NCBI GenBank assembly: GCA_973895155.1
Contig: OZ316897.1
Location: forward strand, 22,568,001-22,632,000
Origin: Marsupella aquatica
Lineage: Eukaryota; Marchantiophyta
Direction of reading: 5' to 3'
DNA: 64,000 nucleotides
The notes below the pieces were generated by a model that saw only the letters and a list, made by a program, of their open reading frames with translations, had not been told where the DNA came from and made no database searches. Every line of letters starts with the position of its first letter. Position 1 is the first letter of the stretch. Positions 12,511 to 25,689 of the stretch are shown here, in pieces. The translations under genes and the position numbers were made by a program.

Positions 12511-15500
12511 ATGGTATGTAAATCAGCTGAGAGTACGCCCTTCAATTTTGCTGGATTCAAGCTCAGAGGAATTTACCATATATTAAACCAAAGCAGCTTA
12601 CGATCAATTTGTCTGTGACCGCCATTTGGAAGTTTTATTTATGGGATTTGGTTTCAAGGGAACGCTTTCTGCTAGTTTGGTAATAGCTTTACAGAATTGC
12701 TTCGATTGTCGTTTAAGATGAAAGGATGAGCATGTGTAGATTATCGAGTCCATTTCTAGAAAGATTGCACAACGATTTGTCTGCCCTCGCGATCCGTGCT
12801 TTCCCTTTCAGGATTAAGAAATTGATTTGATGACAGGATTCTGAGAATGGTCACTCCAAAGGTCTGTCGTCTGAGTATGAGCCACCGAGATCTCCAAGCC
12901 AGAATCACTTAGATATGGTGGATCTAAAGGGACGACCAGTCGACAAGTCCAAGACTGGAACATGGAAGGCCGCTCCATTTCTCATGGGTAATCCTTAAGT
13001 TTCAATCCAGAGTTCAATTTCAATGATGGACTGGCGAGTATTGAAGTCTTCTTCGACGAACGGCGCAATAGCAGAGCGTTCGACTCGACGTTCTAACTGG
13101 GTGCGTGGGGATTTATGCTGCAGCAATCAATTTGGCCGATTTCCAAGCAGCAATTGGAGTGCCTATAAATCTTGTGCCCTATCTGGCCGGAACTATGCAC
13201 CAGCCCATATCGAACGCTGCAACCATCACTACCAATTTCTTTGGGTCCTGTTATATGCTGACATTATTGGGAGGGTTCCTTGCGGATAGCTATCTAGGTG
13301 CCTTCTTTACGCTATGTGCAGGTGGAATCTCCGTAATGCTGGTACGGGTTGACTTTCATTCTCTGTAGTCTTTAATTTGGTGGTGCCTCTGTCATTGTAT
13401 AACGAAAGAGGGTTGACATTAAGTTCAAATATTGTATGGCCACTGTAGAAATTCGGTAGAGCAGTAGACGTACTAGTCTGTCGATCGAAATGTCGATTGT
13501 GGACATGTCAATAAAATGCTGCACGCAGTGATGTTGAGATTTTCTATGTTTATTCAGATTCAATTTTTGTACGAGCTGGATTTACATGCTCTACTGATTA
13601 TCCGGACGACAACTCAACCAAAACGGGTGATGATGTTTGAGGGCTTGATAAATGGATTGATTCTACCTGCAGGGCTTGGGTCTCTTGGTACTTAGTACTG
13701 CCTTGTCGAAGTTGCAACCTGCCCCATGCGGTCCGACCGGACCGTGCAATCCTGCTGGAGCTCGATACATGGCCCCGCTTTACGTGGCCTTGTACACCAT
13801 AGCATTTGGAACTGGGCTGGTGAAGCCCAATAACGCTTCACTGGGCGGAGACCAGTTCGATGACTCCTCACCTAAGGAGACGAAGCAGGGCGTGCACTTC
13901 TTCGTCTGGTTCTACTTCTTCACCAACATTGGCTTATTAATTGCCTTCACGCTGGGAGTTTACCTCCAGGATGATGTGAGCCGAAGTTGGGGCTATGGCT
14001 TCTCCCTCATGCTATACGCGACTTGCTTTCTATTTTTCGTCATGGGGTTCAGAATATTTCGACACAAACGCCCCGCTGGGAGTTTTCTTACTCGCATGGC
14101 CCAAGTACTCGTTGCTTCTCTCCGCAAGTGGGAAGCTCCAGCTTCAGGGGACCCGAGAGAACTTTATGATCCCACTATAACTCAATTGCATGTTAAGCTG
14201 AGCCACACCAGCAAGTTGAGGTCAGAACCTCAAAATCCAATCCTCAGATTTAGTTTCTAAAATCGACATAAGAATAGTTTGTCATACTTGAAGTTCAAGC
14301 AGCGACGCTTTCAGTGCTACAGAACGCCCTTATTTGGAAATCTACAAGAGCTTAGAGCTAAACTGACCATGGGAGACCAAAAGATAACGATAAGATTCAA
14401 GAGAATGCAAGTCGATCTTCGCACTCGTTTTGCTTTATTCGGAATACACAGAACCGACACTGATCAAGTTCGTTTATGTTCTTTGTTTGCTAAAGATTTT
14501 TCGACAGAGCCGCCTTTATCGACGAAGAGGACAAGAATGCTCTCGTTGTTGGGCGTCCCGATCCTTGGAGACTATGCAGCGTAACACAGGTGGAAGAGTC
14601 GAAGAGATTGGTACAGTTCATCCCGGTCTGGATAACAATAGCACCGGTGACACTTGTGTTCTCGCAATTATCAACCTTCACGGTTCAGCAAGGAGCTACG
14701 CTTGATCGAAAATTGGGGCCGCATTTTGTTATCCCTCCAGCTGCTCTGGGCCTGATGATGCCCGTTGCAGCACTGATCAGCGTCCCCATCTACGACAGAC
14801 TGTTCGTCCCTTTCGTGAGGAGATTCACAAAAAGTCCATACGGCTTGTCGCCGCTGCAACGGCTGGGCTTGTCATTAGCGTTTGCAATTATCACGATGGT
14901 TTGCGCTGCGCTGGTGGAGCGGAAGCGATTGACTTATGTGCGTGATATGCATCTGGAAGCACTGCCTCTTGGTGCTTATTTACTCCCCATGAAACTTTGG
15001 TACCTGATCCCCCAATTCTTTGCTTCAGCCCAGGTAGAGTTCTTCTTGTTTGTCGCCTCTTATCAATTCTTCTACCATGAAGCGGCCGAGACGACTCGCA
15101 GCGTTGGGAGTTCGTTCACGTACTCAGCTTCTTCCCTGGGATACTTCTTCAGCACGATCATTGTGAACATCACCAATCATGTCACACGAAATGAGCATGT
15201 AGGTCCTCCGTTTGCATCCACGACCCATTTTCTCTGCATCGCCATTATTAGTCAGTTAATTTGAAGCTCTTTGATTTGTTCTTATGCATATGATGTTGAC
15301 GACTTAGCTCCCTACTGAAGCAAAAATGTTGACCCGGAGCAGTACTTTCGTTTTCAAGCCAAACAGAGAACCTTTTTTTGAGAATTAATTTCTTGATAAA
15401 TCACTACCAGCTTCCCCAAACTCTGGTCGATTTGGAGAGGCAAGCCCATGAATTCTATTTGCACCATTGAATTCAATCATTCAATGTCAGGAGCAAAGCT

Positions 15501-15837
15501 GATTTTCTTCGCCTCAATGAACCGTGATACTTGAATCTGCACTGACCTAGACAGTTTTATTACAATAAATTCTGACTGCTCGAAGAGTTGTGTTGTGCTT
15601 GGGCTGGGTCGACAGGGGGGAAGCTGGCTGAAGGGACAGCTCAACAACGGAGGACTCGAGAAATTTTACTGGCTTTTGGCTGTCTTTATTGGCGTTGATT
15701 TAGTCTTGTTCATGGTTGCTGCTTACTTCTATCAATATAAGCACGATTGGTACCGCCTCGAAACCTCACAGTCGGAGACGAGGGACACGGTTCTATCTCG
15801 GATCCACTCGGGCCGGATTGGAGTCGATCCACAATAA
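12511..15837 (+). CDS. NPF (NRT1/PTR) family transporter, six exons, copy 2
   Basis: This is a paralogue of the upstream NPF gene. Exons are 12511-12513 (the ATG alone, with donor GTATGT), 12837-12987, 13124-13341, 13673-14220, 14496-15198 and 15616-15837, in phases 0, 1, 0, 2 and 0. This gives about 614 residues, normal for the family. Exon 3 is exactly as long as in copy 1 (218 bases). Signatures are LTLLGGFLADSYLG in exon 3, IAFGTGLVKPNNASLGGDQFDD in exon 4 (given here as two adjoining parts, IAFGTGLVKP and NNASLGGDQFDD), FFDRAAFIDEEDK with WRLCSVTQVEESK at the start of exon 5, VGSSFTYSASSLGYF late in exon 5, and GGLEKFYWLLA in exon 6. Exon 4 keeps the VKP motif that copy 1 has lost. TM1 carries NxxDF where most NPF proteins have ExxER, as in copy 1. 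It should be a membrane solute transporter; the substrate is unknown. The one-codon first exon is inferred from the splice signal and reading frame. Confidence 0.9.
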
Positions 15838-18800
15838 TATGAAATTGGTGAAGCTGGTTGTATTGACCAGTCACAATGACTCCACGTCGCAGAAATAGTC
15901 ACCACTCCTCCAAACGCGGTGCTAAGCAAAGCGATCCTAAAAGCGCACTTCAAATGCTACTGTTGTTCGTGCTATGTACAGTTTAGCAGATATTGGGAAG
16001 CCTACATTGAAGAAGTAAAGATAGACAATCATGCTCTTCTGGGATTCCCCCATTAAAGAGGCTTCGTCAGGATTAGTTATTTATTCGTGTGCATTATGGG
16101 TAGCCCGACGGTAGTGGCTAGGCCCTTCAGTCCACCCGATGGAGACCTTCAACTTCACAGTAGCTGCTAGCTTGGTATTGTTAATCATGATCATTTTTCT
16201 CACCAAGCTTTCCACAGAGGCTAGTAACAAGCTCGAGAATCACTTGAGACCTCGGGTTGGCTAGACGGAACCATGCTTGCAGCTTTGCGTTGAAACATGA
16301 AGTGATTCGTCTTTCGGTTTCAAGGCAAAAACATATGAAGAGATTGTTGAGAATAAATGGACCGTCTATTCGTGAGTCCTATCGAATGCCAGAGTCTTCT
16401 TCCGATGTTCCGATCATTGCTGCCTGCGATTATTAACCGTTCGTCGTTTCAAAAGACAACATGAATATTGAGTTACACTTAAGTTGAATATCCGTTTGTG
16501 TCAATAGCACCCACGCGGTGGTTGGCCAACAAACAATTACTAGGTGCTGACCTCAATCATAAACTCCATTCCATGATAATCTCCTTGGGCATATTAACAA
16601 CTGAAGCAAACATCATGCGTCAGATCGACGACAAGTTTAAGTTTGAACAATGGGCGATAACAGGACATAAATGTAAACTGTTGCAGCGCTCGAAATCACC
16701 TAGTACTCGTTCCTGCACAGAACTGTTGAACTTGAGGTGGCGAAGAATTTAAGGTGGGTGTAAGATTTGTGATTTCAAAGGGTACCTTCAAAGGAGGATG
16801 TGTGATTGCTCCGTTGAACTATCACCTGCACAAACTTTGGTTCAAAGCCTTGCCCTACCAGAGTCCCCAAACAAGCGCCAGCTGACCTCACCCAAATCTA
16901 AAAAACTATAATCAATCCGACGTGAGGAGCCCATCATGACATCGTAGCAATGATGCCTTCTATTTGAGGTGACATTGGTAGTTGTGACAGGTGAGTCACC
17001 TCAAGTCAGCGGCGTATCTGCTTTAAATTCTTATCCAAGTCTCCAATACTCCATTGCGAGCAACGATCGAAACTTTCGAGACCTGGTGAGACAGTCTACT
17101 GAGACTTCTAATGAGTGCTGGGGCTTTAGGACTTTATACAATCATCAAAGACCTTGGGAGTGACATGTGCACAGACTCACTGTATGATCTCATCCTTTCT
17201 GTTGGTCGTCCGTGGTACTGGAAAATCATTGAAAGCCAGGCTAGGGGCAGGGGGTGAGATTGCTTCGAATACTTTGAGTTTCTGGTGATGCACGGGTACA
17301 ATGGAAGCACACCGCAGGATGGTCCACACGACGCGCGTCAGGATGATTGAGAGAAACTTCATCCAAGTGCATCATCAGATGAGTTGTGGGCGTTTATTAA
17401 GCTTGGACACCTTTTTCTTTTCTTTTCCCCCTTGAAAGAAATAGACCCGTCCAACAGAGGAGACAACAGTGGGCTACCAATGCAGGGTAGCCCACTAGGG
17501 GGATGATACCCAGGATGGAGAGAGGGTTGGACCAGGGCCCCAAAGCCTGCTAGCCAGGACCTGAGGAGAAACCAGGACTCCCACTAGGGGGAATTAAACC
17601 TTGCCTAAAAACATCACAGGTGATGTGGGCGGCTCCACATAGTGAGCCCCCCAAGCTCGCATACTGCCCACAACCTTCTCCATCCACTGCCCACAAGAAG
17701 TGAACAATCAATTATTTCTTAAAGTGTCAAAAAGCCCCACAAAAAGTGGGAAGATGGCATTGTTTCTTAGTGTCAAAAATCTGGGAAGGAGGTCTAATGG
17801 TGGAAGTTGAAGCTTGGATGAAGCTTGCCTTAAAATACGGTGATATAATGCCCAAATGCAAGAGACTTTATTTACATAAAGGTCTGAGTCAGGTTCGGAA
17901 AATAAAACGTCACAATAAATACTAAAATAAAGGCCAAGCTATTAATAGTTTGCAAAGAAAGAAGAAGGTTAGTTAAACTGCCTGACTGCCAGGATTTAGG
18001 CCATGCAAATATTTGCTGGGAAACTTGCGTGTTGTGGTATTTTCTGTTTTGATTCATTCATATGGTACTCTAAAATCTTCATACTTGGAGCATTATATGC
18101 CTAGATTGATGGGTCAACGCATAATTCACTCCTTCAAGCAAGGTTTCTATTGTAAAAAACTAATGTTTTCGAAAATAAAAAAAGCTTAAACTCATGAAAG
18201 TCTTTACTATTGATGAAAATATGTCCTTCCAGAGAAAGTTGTTTAATATGCTGGACAGAGCACCAGTTGGTATTCTATCCAGGAGAGTGATCGTTGGGAA
18301 CACAATCAGAAGCTCTAATTGAAAAGTAAACGCACACTTGGATGTTTTAATCGAGAACTGAGACTGAGTGATTGAATTTGAAGTGTTGAATTTGAAGTGT
18401 ATGATTCCCAAATAGAAGGCCCTGGGGGCTCTCTCAAAAAACTTTATCACTCAATTGATGTAGAGTGCCCCCATGGCAATTTATTTGTGTAAAAACCCTG
18501 GCCATTCGTTTGAGGGAAGTAGTAGTCCAGTGATTCTGTAGTCTTAAAACCTTCTTGCTTTTGACACTCATGACATTTCCAATTTTGAATAAATTTGAAT
18601 CCTAAATTAACCCTAAAGTCCTTCCCTGCCCTCACATGTACATTATTTCGGCAAATTTGGTCACAAAATCTCGTGTTATTTTCTTTGTGTTAATGGCCAG
18701 CCATCTTTGTAGTTAAGAATTTGGCAAAAAATTCGTCAAAAATGAAAAAGCTGATCAGATGCCAAAGGACCAATGAATCACACTTTGCCTATCCTAGAAA

Positions 18801-19289
18801 CTTCGATGCAGCACACAATAAGTTTCAAATTGCAGCCTGTTTCTTGTTTTCTGTCGATTATTTGCTTCTTGTGCTCGATGATGTGAATCTATGGGTGTCT
18901 AATTGTCCAAGGAGGTCCAATTGTCGAAAAGAAAGAAACTGAATTGCATGGGAATCCTGTTGTGTGTTTCTTTCTACGCGATTGAATGTATCCTTCTTGC
19001 GCAGGCTTCGATTTGGTTTGAGGTGTTGTTCAATGATGGGGCCCTAGTCTTTCAGAATTATCCATGTTTCGTCTCTCACTGTATGAAATTCATAATTATT
19101 CGCAGCATAGGTAGCGCTGACAGAAGGAGTTTCGACGTTGGTGATCATGAACGTGTTATTGGGATGGGCCAACGAATGCAAGTCAGATGCCTTACATTGG
19201 CATAAGCCAGTTACGAGCTTCTTGCCAGTTTTCAGGCATCTGACTTAGACGCGTGTAGAATTCTATTTTATTGTAATTTGGTGAATTGT

Positions 19290-20140
19290 TTAGCCTCTCA
19301 GATCACCGTTGCATTTTGGCACCTAAAATTGCGAGACTAGTTACTCAGTTCCTTCGTCCCTTCTCGTCTTGGTAGCGTGCATTGAACCCTCTTCCGCCAG
19401 TCAATCCCAAATGTTCCCTTAGCATCCAGGACGTTACAAAGGACAAGGTCTGTGCCTACGGCCAACCTCAAACGTACAGAAGATAGTTTCGAAACAACCG
19501 CAGTAATTGGCTTAACCTCGTGGCTGGACTTCAGATCCTCTCTCAGACACCTGAAGTAGGACCGAGGATAGCACACTTCTTACATCTAATTGCACTGAAT
19601 TTTGTTTGTTTGCCTTTTGCTCTGTTTAAGGAATGAAAGGGACGTGAAGGATACGATAGAGGATGACTTGGAAAATAAGGAATTCGTTCGTTCTCGCTGT
19701 CTAGTTTGGTGGCGTCTCGGTTGGATGTAGGCTCAGCTAAGTCTTATGTTGAGATGTCGTCTCATTGACAATTGGTCCATTGGCAAACGCCATTTGTTCA
19801 TTCATCGGCTCTCTGTCCACCTCATTTCCGTTGAAGTATCGATGTATTGTAATTATAATCATTTCGCTCTTTGTGAATGTTACTTTCAGTCTATGCTGTT
19901 TCGATTCCATTTGTTATTATCGTGCATGACACTTGCTGTTCTTGCTTGCAGGACTTGGAAAGGCTCTCAGATCACTGTTGTAGTTGGGCACCGGACAGCT
20001 CAATTTCTTTGTTCCTTGTTCACTGAGTAGCATGCATGCACTAGATCGTCTTCCACCCTTCAATCTCAGGACTTTATTGAAAACTTAGCGTCCAAAAATA
20101 TTTCCATAGAAAGCCTTTGCTTATGGTCAACCTGGAATGA
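19290..20140. repeat. Degenerate direct repeat pair, about 680 bp apart
   Basis: The block around 19290-19480 ('ctcagatcaccgttg', later 'gcctacggccaacct') resembles 19965-20140 ('ctcagatcactgttg', later 'gcttatggtcaacct'). Many substitutions and small indels separate them. This looks like an old local duplication; no coding sense is evident. Confidence 0.4.
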
Positions 20141-21611
20141 AATTCCACTCCTCGCTACTGTACAGCAAAACGTTCATTGAGACATAGCATAAAAAATGTC
20201 GTGTATGTATAATTATTTTGCTGCTTCTGATTGTTGGGCTGGAGATCATCATAGTTTTCTGGCTCGTGATTAGCCTTTCAACCGACTGATGAAAGTAGTT
20301 CAAATTTGTCGATGCATCATCATTCGAAATTTCAGGATTTGTAGAACCATAACAAGTCCTATGAGCAGTTCGGTTCTATGATCTTCACGGTACTGATGAA
20401 TCTGCAGAAGTCTTGAGATCTGCTTGACCTTCACAGGATTGGAAATGGACTCCAAGGCAGCACATGCGTTGTGTGGCAAATTGAACAAATCTCTGGCGAA
20501 TGTATTTCACTTTCAAAAAGTGGAATATAAATGCCATAGCTAAGTACTTCAAATCAGCTTGACTATACGGACAATTTTTGGAACATAACTCTTTTGCGCG
20601 CATGAAATGTTGTAACTACTGTGATCTCAAGGGTGGAGTGCATGAAATAGTGTTACTGTGATCTCGAGGGTGTTAATTTAGACTCAAGTTCACCCCTATT
20701 TTACTAACAATCTAAACGAAAGTGGAAAAAACACTATTCTAAAAACCCTACAAAAACCTTACACCCTAAACTTGGACTCAAAATCAGTGTTGCTTACTCA
20801 AAATCACTTTTACCAAAATTAGTGTAGGTAACGCTAATTCTTACTAATTATGGTGAATAGTGAGTTATATGGGGGTCCAGCGGGCTGCAGGTGGGAAACA
20901 ATCAAATTTGACAGACAGCTTGCTTGCTTGTCTATGACAGTGGAGGGCCGTCTGGTATATCAGTGTCACTTCAGGAACCGGCCCTACATGAGAAGTGAAC
21001 AAAGGATTCAATTTGTCATTGACGAAAGAGGGTAATTGTGTGGAAAGATAGCTTGTTTGAATGTTTTCAGTCAAAGTCACCGAGCTGGCAACTTCGCTTT
21101 TGCCAGTATCTGCGTTCCGAACCGAGTTGACAACTTTTTCATTCTCTGTCCTTCATGATTCCACCTCTCCTACTTTGCAGGATGCTGTCCAAAAGAGACT
21201 TGATTTCTGCTTTTCTCTTGAGCCGTAAGGATTTACTGAGCAGTGACGTTTCCAAGTTTTGATGATAAATTCTAGCTTTCTTTGCCTTCCCTTGCCCAAT
21301 GCCCATGACCAACTTGCAAGGGTGGTCGACGAATGGAAGACCGTTAGAGTGATGTCACCGGTTTGTTTCTTAGTGACAACGTCACCGCTGACTTTTGCCT
21401 CTTGAACAGTAAAACATGGTAGGTCACTAGTTGGTACGTGGTAGGTCAGCGTACGTACTTGGTACAATCATACTGATACTGCATGCCCAGGCGTCTCAAT
21501 GAAGATCCAAGAAACGAGACAGAATGATGTTGAAAACAAATTGTCTCGAATAAACAGCATGCATCCGAGAAACAGTATGCATCCGAAAATCGAACATGTT
21601 GGAAGAATTGG

Positions 21612-21713
21612 TTGCGCTGGTAATCACACATCAAAATGTTGCTACATTCATTGATTGAAAGAAAAATACTAGCGGTATGCAAGGGTGTCGTACATAGTGT
21701 ATGTCATATTTTG
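21612..21713. mobile_element. Copy of a short dispersed element (about 105 bp family)
   Basis: This block, from 'gctggtaatcacacatcaaa' to 'tatgtcatatttt', is closely similar to 37048-37155, where a 9-bp target duplication marks it as an insertion. A related but rearranged copy lies at about 43675-43915. No target duplication is visible here, and there is no coding capacity. Confidence 0.65.
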
Positions 21714-22222
21714 ATCGCAGTCATGCATTACAGATTGACAGCCAGTAGGCCAGCCAGCCACGGATGGTTGAATACTTGAATGGCTCTGACTTGTGGTAAC
21801 GACAATCATAGAGCATATTTTCCAAGAAGCGACAGGAGGTCTGATATTAAGAACTTCCCGTTCAAAAAGGAGAAGGGCCCCACCCTGGATCCATCCAGAA
21901 TTCCAGAATTCCCGTGACGAGTTGGCAAAACAGAGTAGAAATTTGGAAACTGTGCCATGCTGGTGATGGAAGGGAATCAAGGGGATCTTTTTGGGCAGAC
22001 GGGTGTTCTGAAAGCCATTCATATGCCACACTCGGCTCAGAATGGATCTAGTTTCAGCTTGAGACAGTAATAACGAGGACCGATAAAGGTGCGCATCAAC
22101 TGAGGAAGTTCAGAGTGGTTGGGCTGCGTTCATGTTGCAGCTAGCTCCCAAATCCCATATATGTCTGGACGCTGCACCGACCGACCGAGTCCATCGAAGT
22201 TCGCCAGTCTGCACGCTGTGAC

Positions 22223-22278
22223 AGCCATGACTGAGAGAATGAGCTGTGCCAGCCATGACTGAGAGAATGAGCTGTGAC
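22223..22278. repeat. 28-bp tandem duplication
   Basis: The block 'agccatgactgagagaatga' and the following 'gctgtg' occur at 22223 and again at 22251, back to back and identical over the core. Confidence 0.85.
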
Positions 22279-24499
22279 ATGCAGAGCAAGCCAAATACTC
22301 AGCCTCGCTTCCGCAATATTTGGATTGAAGAGCTGGGTGACAGTGAGTGGTTAGAGAGCGCAAGTAACGTGTCTTTAATGTGGCCAAACGTACTAGCTAT
22401 CCCCACACTAAGGTTCGAAGGAACATCACAGCTCCCAGCACGACTGTCTGGTTCGAAGGCACGGTCACCAAAATGAGGGTCTGATCCTCATCACGAAACG
22501 AACGTGAGGTAGCCAAGTCTGTGGGAGGCCAATTCAATCTTTGGTTTGAATGGAGTGATAATTGACTGAAGCGCTAGGAATAGATTTCTCTGAAATTTTG
22601 GACGCAAAGGAAGATTAAAACCGGCGAAATTGTCTAAGGTAGTCAATATCGTAATTTGGGTGTGGAAGGTCAATTCTAGTGTTTTCAACAATCAAGTGTT
22701 TCAGTGCTGAAATTGAGATCCAGTGTCTCAAATGAGAAGTGCCCCAATGACACGTCTCCATCATCTTTCATTGGTGAAGAACATCTCAAGTAGAACCTGC
22801 AGTAATACGAAATGGACGGCAGATAAAAATAATCTAGTTATGATTCTGATGTGGGTACGGCGCGGTGCGGTCCATCATTCACACACGAGAGGGCAGGTTC
22901 AATTTTCCGCTGCATTGTTCTCTTGTCAGAGAAAGTACGCGCATGGAGCAAAGACTTATCGACAGGATACAGCGTTATAAAATTAATGAAGAAATGAACT
23001 ACTTGCGGTCAATGAGAGATCATTTGCATTCATGAGACTTGCTTCTTCTTTGACAAGCGCAACAGCGTGATGCAATCGTGATGGATCTCGATTGCGTGAC
23101 CATTGACAATCGCGACTGTAGTTCGATACCATCATTGTATCACAAGATGTGAGAAACCGATGTACAGCCAGGACCCCACGCATTTGATGACGGCTCTCAC
23201 GATGACAGGATCTTTGTTTGACGAGGGATTCCTGAATTCTACAGATGTGACAGACAGATAAATCTACCGGGAGACAGGAACCGCAAGTCCCTGATGAATC
23301 TTAAACTCTTTCGACGCAAAAAGAAACGCGAAAAGAAACCTAGAAATGAGACTGTCAAGAATAGGAAAGTGGGCACCATAGGAGTACATAAGCTGTGAAA
23401 GGCGGAGTCGCTCGGACAATATGGAAGAACAGTATACAGGGACATGGAAGCATCATCCATCGCCAGGGAACAAGATAAGGCAATCGAAATTAAAATTACG
23501 GAAATACTGTAATTCTGGACCGAACTGTACCGTAATGCTGGCTTAGGGAGGCAAGCGCGATCAACAGTTTACAGAGAGGTTGCATCGATGGTGGACGGGG
23601 GAGATCGCAAAGTAACGCAACGGTTTCCAACTTTCCATTCCATCATGTTCAATCGATCAATCTCAGTTTGCAGAGATTCGGTACGATGGATGAGAGGGGC
23701 ACCCAGTCGAATTACTCCATGACAAGAATGCCTTTCAAGATAGTGTTGTCTTTTCATCAATTAGTTCAATATTTGGACATGAAGCGAGATCCGCTCAAAA
23801 CAGCGCAACAAAATACAAAAAGCAAACGCCAAGCACGGGGGATGCGGGACATAGCAAAGGCGACAGATTAATGGGATCTTCGATCACGGTGCCGTCGTCT
23901 TCCCTGTGTACCGCTTTGTTTGGACGTGCGGGAGGGGACAATTATGGTAATGGGGATCATTGGCGCGCAGGCGCCGCAGATTTCACTTTTGGCGGATTTC
24001 AATGAAGCTATTCCTGAAGTAGCACTGTGGAACTCCACTCTCCATGAGGAATCCCCAACGCGACACCATTCAGAATGGATACATTACAGTAGTTTCAAGG
24101 CCTTGAAGACTGAGATGTGCCCAGAAGAACAGCTGTATTGCTGTAATCAGCAATATCATACTCAGAACGACATAAATTGGACTGGGATTAGATTTGGTTT
24201 GGGGGCGAGCCGGGGCACGGTCTCCCCGTTCAAGATGCAACTTCTGTCTTGTGGCCTCGGGCAGGGTGAAGCTTGTCTGTGCAGTGTGCACGTCGAGTTT
24301 AACAGCAGTCCATGACTCCATGTGCCATCGACGAGTCTCTCAAATCCGGTCGTTCTGGCAGTGATTCCATGTGGATTGGATTTCGAAGCCAAAAAAAGAA
24401 GTACTGTCGATGACTCAGTTTCAAGTATTGAATTGAATACTCCATAATTCTTCATTTGATGAGTACGCATTGAGAAGCTCGACCGAACAACTTTTGTAG

Positions 24500-24759
24500 C
24501 AGCGTATTTTTAAAGGATTTTACTTTTTCGCCAGAGTGGCGAATGTTGAAGGACAACTTTTGCTCAAATATTCCAGTATTTTCATGAGTTCTCTCTAAAT
24601 TTAACGGTCACATCTCACTAAATTTAACTATGACCGTTAGATTCTTAGTCATGGGCCCTTTGATTAGGCGGGACACTTGCTAATGAGCAAATACTAGCAT
24701 TGGCCAAAAATGGCGAGAGAAAGCTTTTTGGCAAATTTTTGCCACTAACGAAAACGCTG
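24500..24759 (+). mobile_element. hAT-like MITE, copy 1 (260 bp)
   Basis: The element starts CAGCGTATTTTT and ends AAAACGCTG, giving short imperfect terminal inverted repeats. Subterminal 'gccagagtggcgaa' and 'ttgccactaacg' are also inverted relative to each other. It matches the elements at 33495-33758 and 56426-56677. Flanking 8-mers (ttttgtag and gtaaatag) agree at only four positions, so the target duplication is decayed or uncertain. There is no coding capacity; a hAT transposase acting in trans is inferred from the termini and from the 8-bp duplication at the sister copy. Confidence 0.75.
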
Positions 24760-25103
24760 GTAAATAGGATGGATCCAATACTACATATATCAAAGGGCAA
24801 AAAGGGCAAAAACACCAAACTGGGAAACAGGGTCCCAAATGCAAAGCAATCCAATAAAGTGAAGAAAACAGAAGAGGGAAGGGCCCCAATACTTGGATGA
24901 GTTTGCTGTAGAATTTCTAATTTTCAACTTGTGAGGTAGAACCCGCATACATGTGCTCCGCTCTAAAGTGCAAGCTGCAATCGCATATAGCATTAGTCAG
25001 GATTTTTCGCATAAAAAATGCTTAAATCGGAGCTTTTAGCAAAGAAGATATGGGAGGTTGAGCAAAGGTTAGTAGAGTTATGCATAACAGCTTCGTTCTG
25101 TAA

Positions 25104-25230
25104 AACTCCAATAAGGCTGTAAAGATCATAAAATTATTTTATGGCCAGTACATATAACGAAAACAGCCCCATGAAAGAAATCCTTGAATACCATAAAATT
25201 ATTTTATGGCCAATACATAAGGACTTACAG
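25104..25230 (-). repeat. Palindrome-bearing repeat, inverted partner of 32509-32640
   Basis: Two copies of the palindrome CATAAAATTATTTTATG lie at 25127-25143 and 25192-25208, each followed by 'gccagtacat' or 'gccaatacat'. The reverse complement of the whole block matches 32509-32640, including the outer 'ccttatgta'. The pair may be two MITE copies, or the ends of a larger unit of about 7.5 kb. Confidence 0.7.
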
Positions 25231-25689
25231 GATACCTAAGTAAAAACCCATAAGAATAACAGATACTCCAGTAAGCCTCCCTATCAAGCTTTTCCAAACG
25301 AGGCCTGAATGAAACAAAGAGTTGGAACTGATCCGAATAAGAGGATATATACACACTTTTTATAGAAAGGGACCAAACAAAGTACAAAAGAACAAACAAA
25401 AGAGGGTCCAAGTGGACAAAACCAAACGTAAAAGAAGTGAACAAAAGGGAACCTCTAAACACCAATAAAGAGGAACTAAAAGTAAGAAATGAGCAATAGG
25501 GAACCCCTAAAAACCTTGAAAGAGGGACTAAAACTAACCCAAACGGACCGAGGTCCTCATCATTCCTAGCAATTGTGGCAAACAGCTAATGGTCCACATC
25601 AAGGGTCAAAACTAGATCGGCAAGTGTGATTGGAACATCCTCTAGGGGAGCTAGCTGCTACGGAGGCACACTAGCACCCACTGTAAGAG

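Larger units (their letters stand above)
15838..24499. other. Long intergenic stretch, no recognised gene
   Basis: I could recognise no protein family or RNA gene across these 8.7 kb. Short open frames occur on both strands, the longest about 130 codons at 23920-24315, but none shows family motifs. Structures I can support are a degenerate pair of related blocks (about 19290-19480 and 19965-20140), short tandem repeats near 20600 and 22223, and a copy of a dispersed element at 21612-21713. A G+C-rich block at about 17430-17720 shares 'ctgcccacaagaa' and following sequence with 45058 onwards, so it may be a dispersed repeat. Confidence 0.45.

Noticed and set aside
23920-24315. 131-residue frame as a gene
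   Set aside because: No recognisable motif and overlapping antisense frames of similar length; not enough support.
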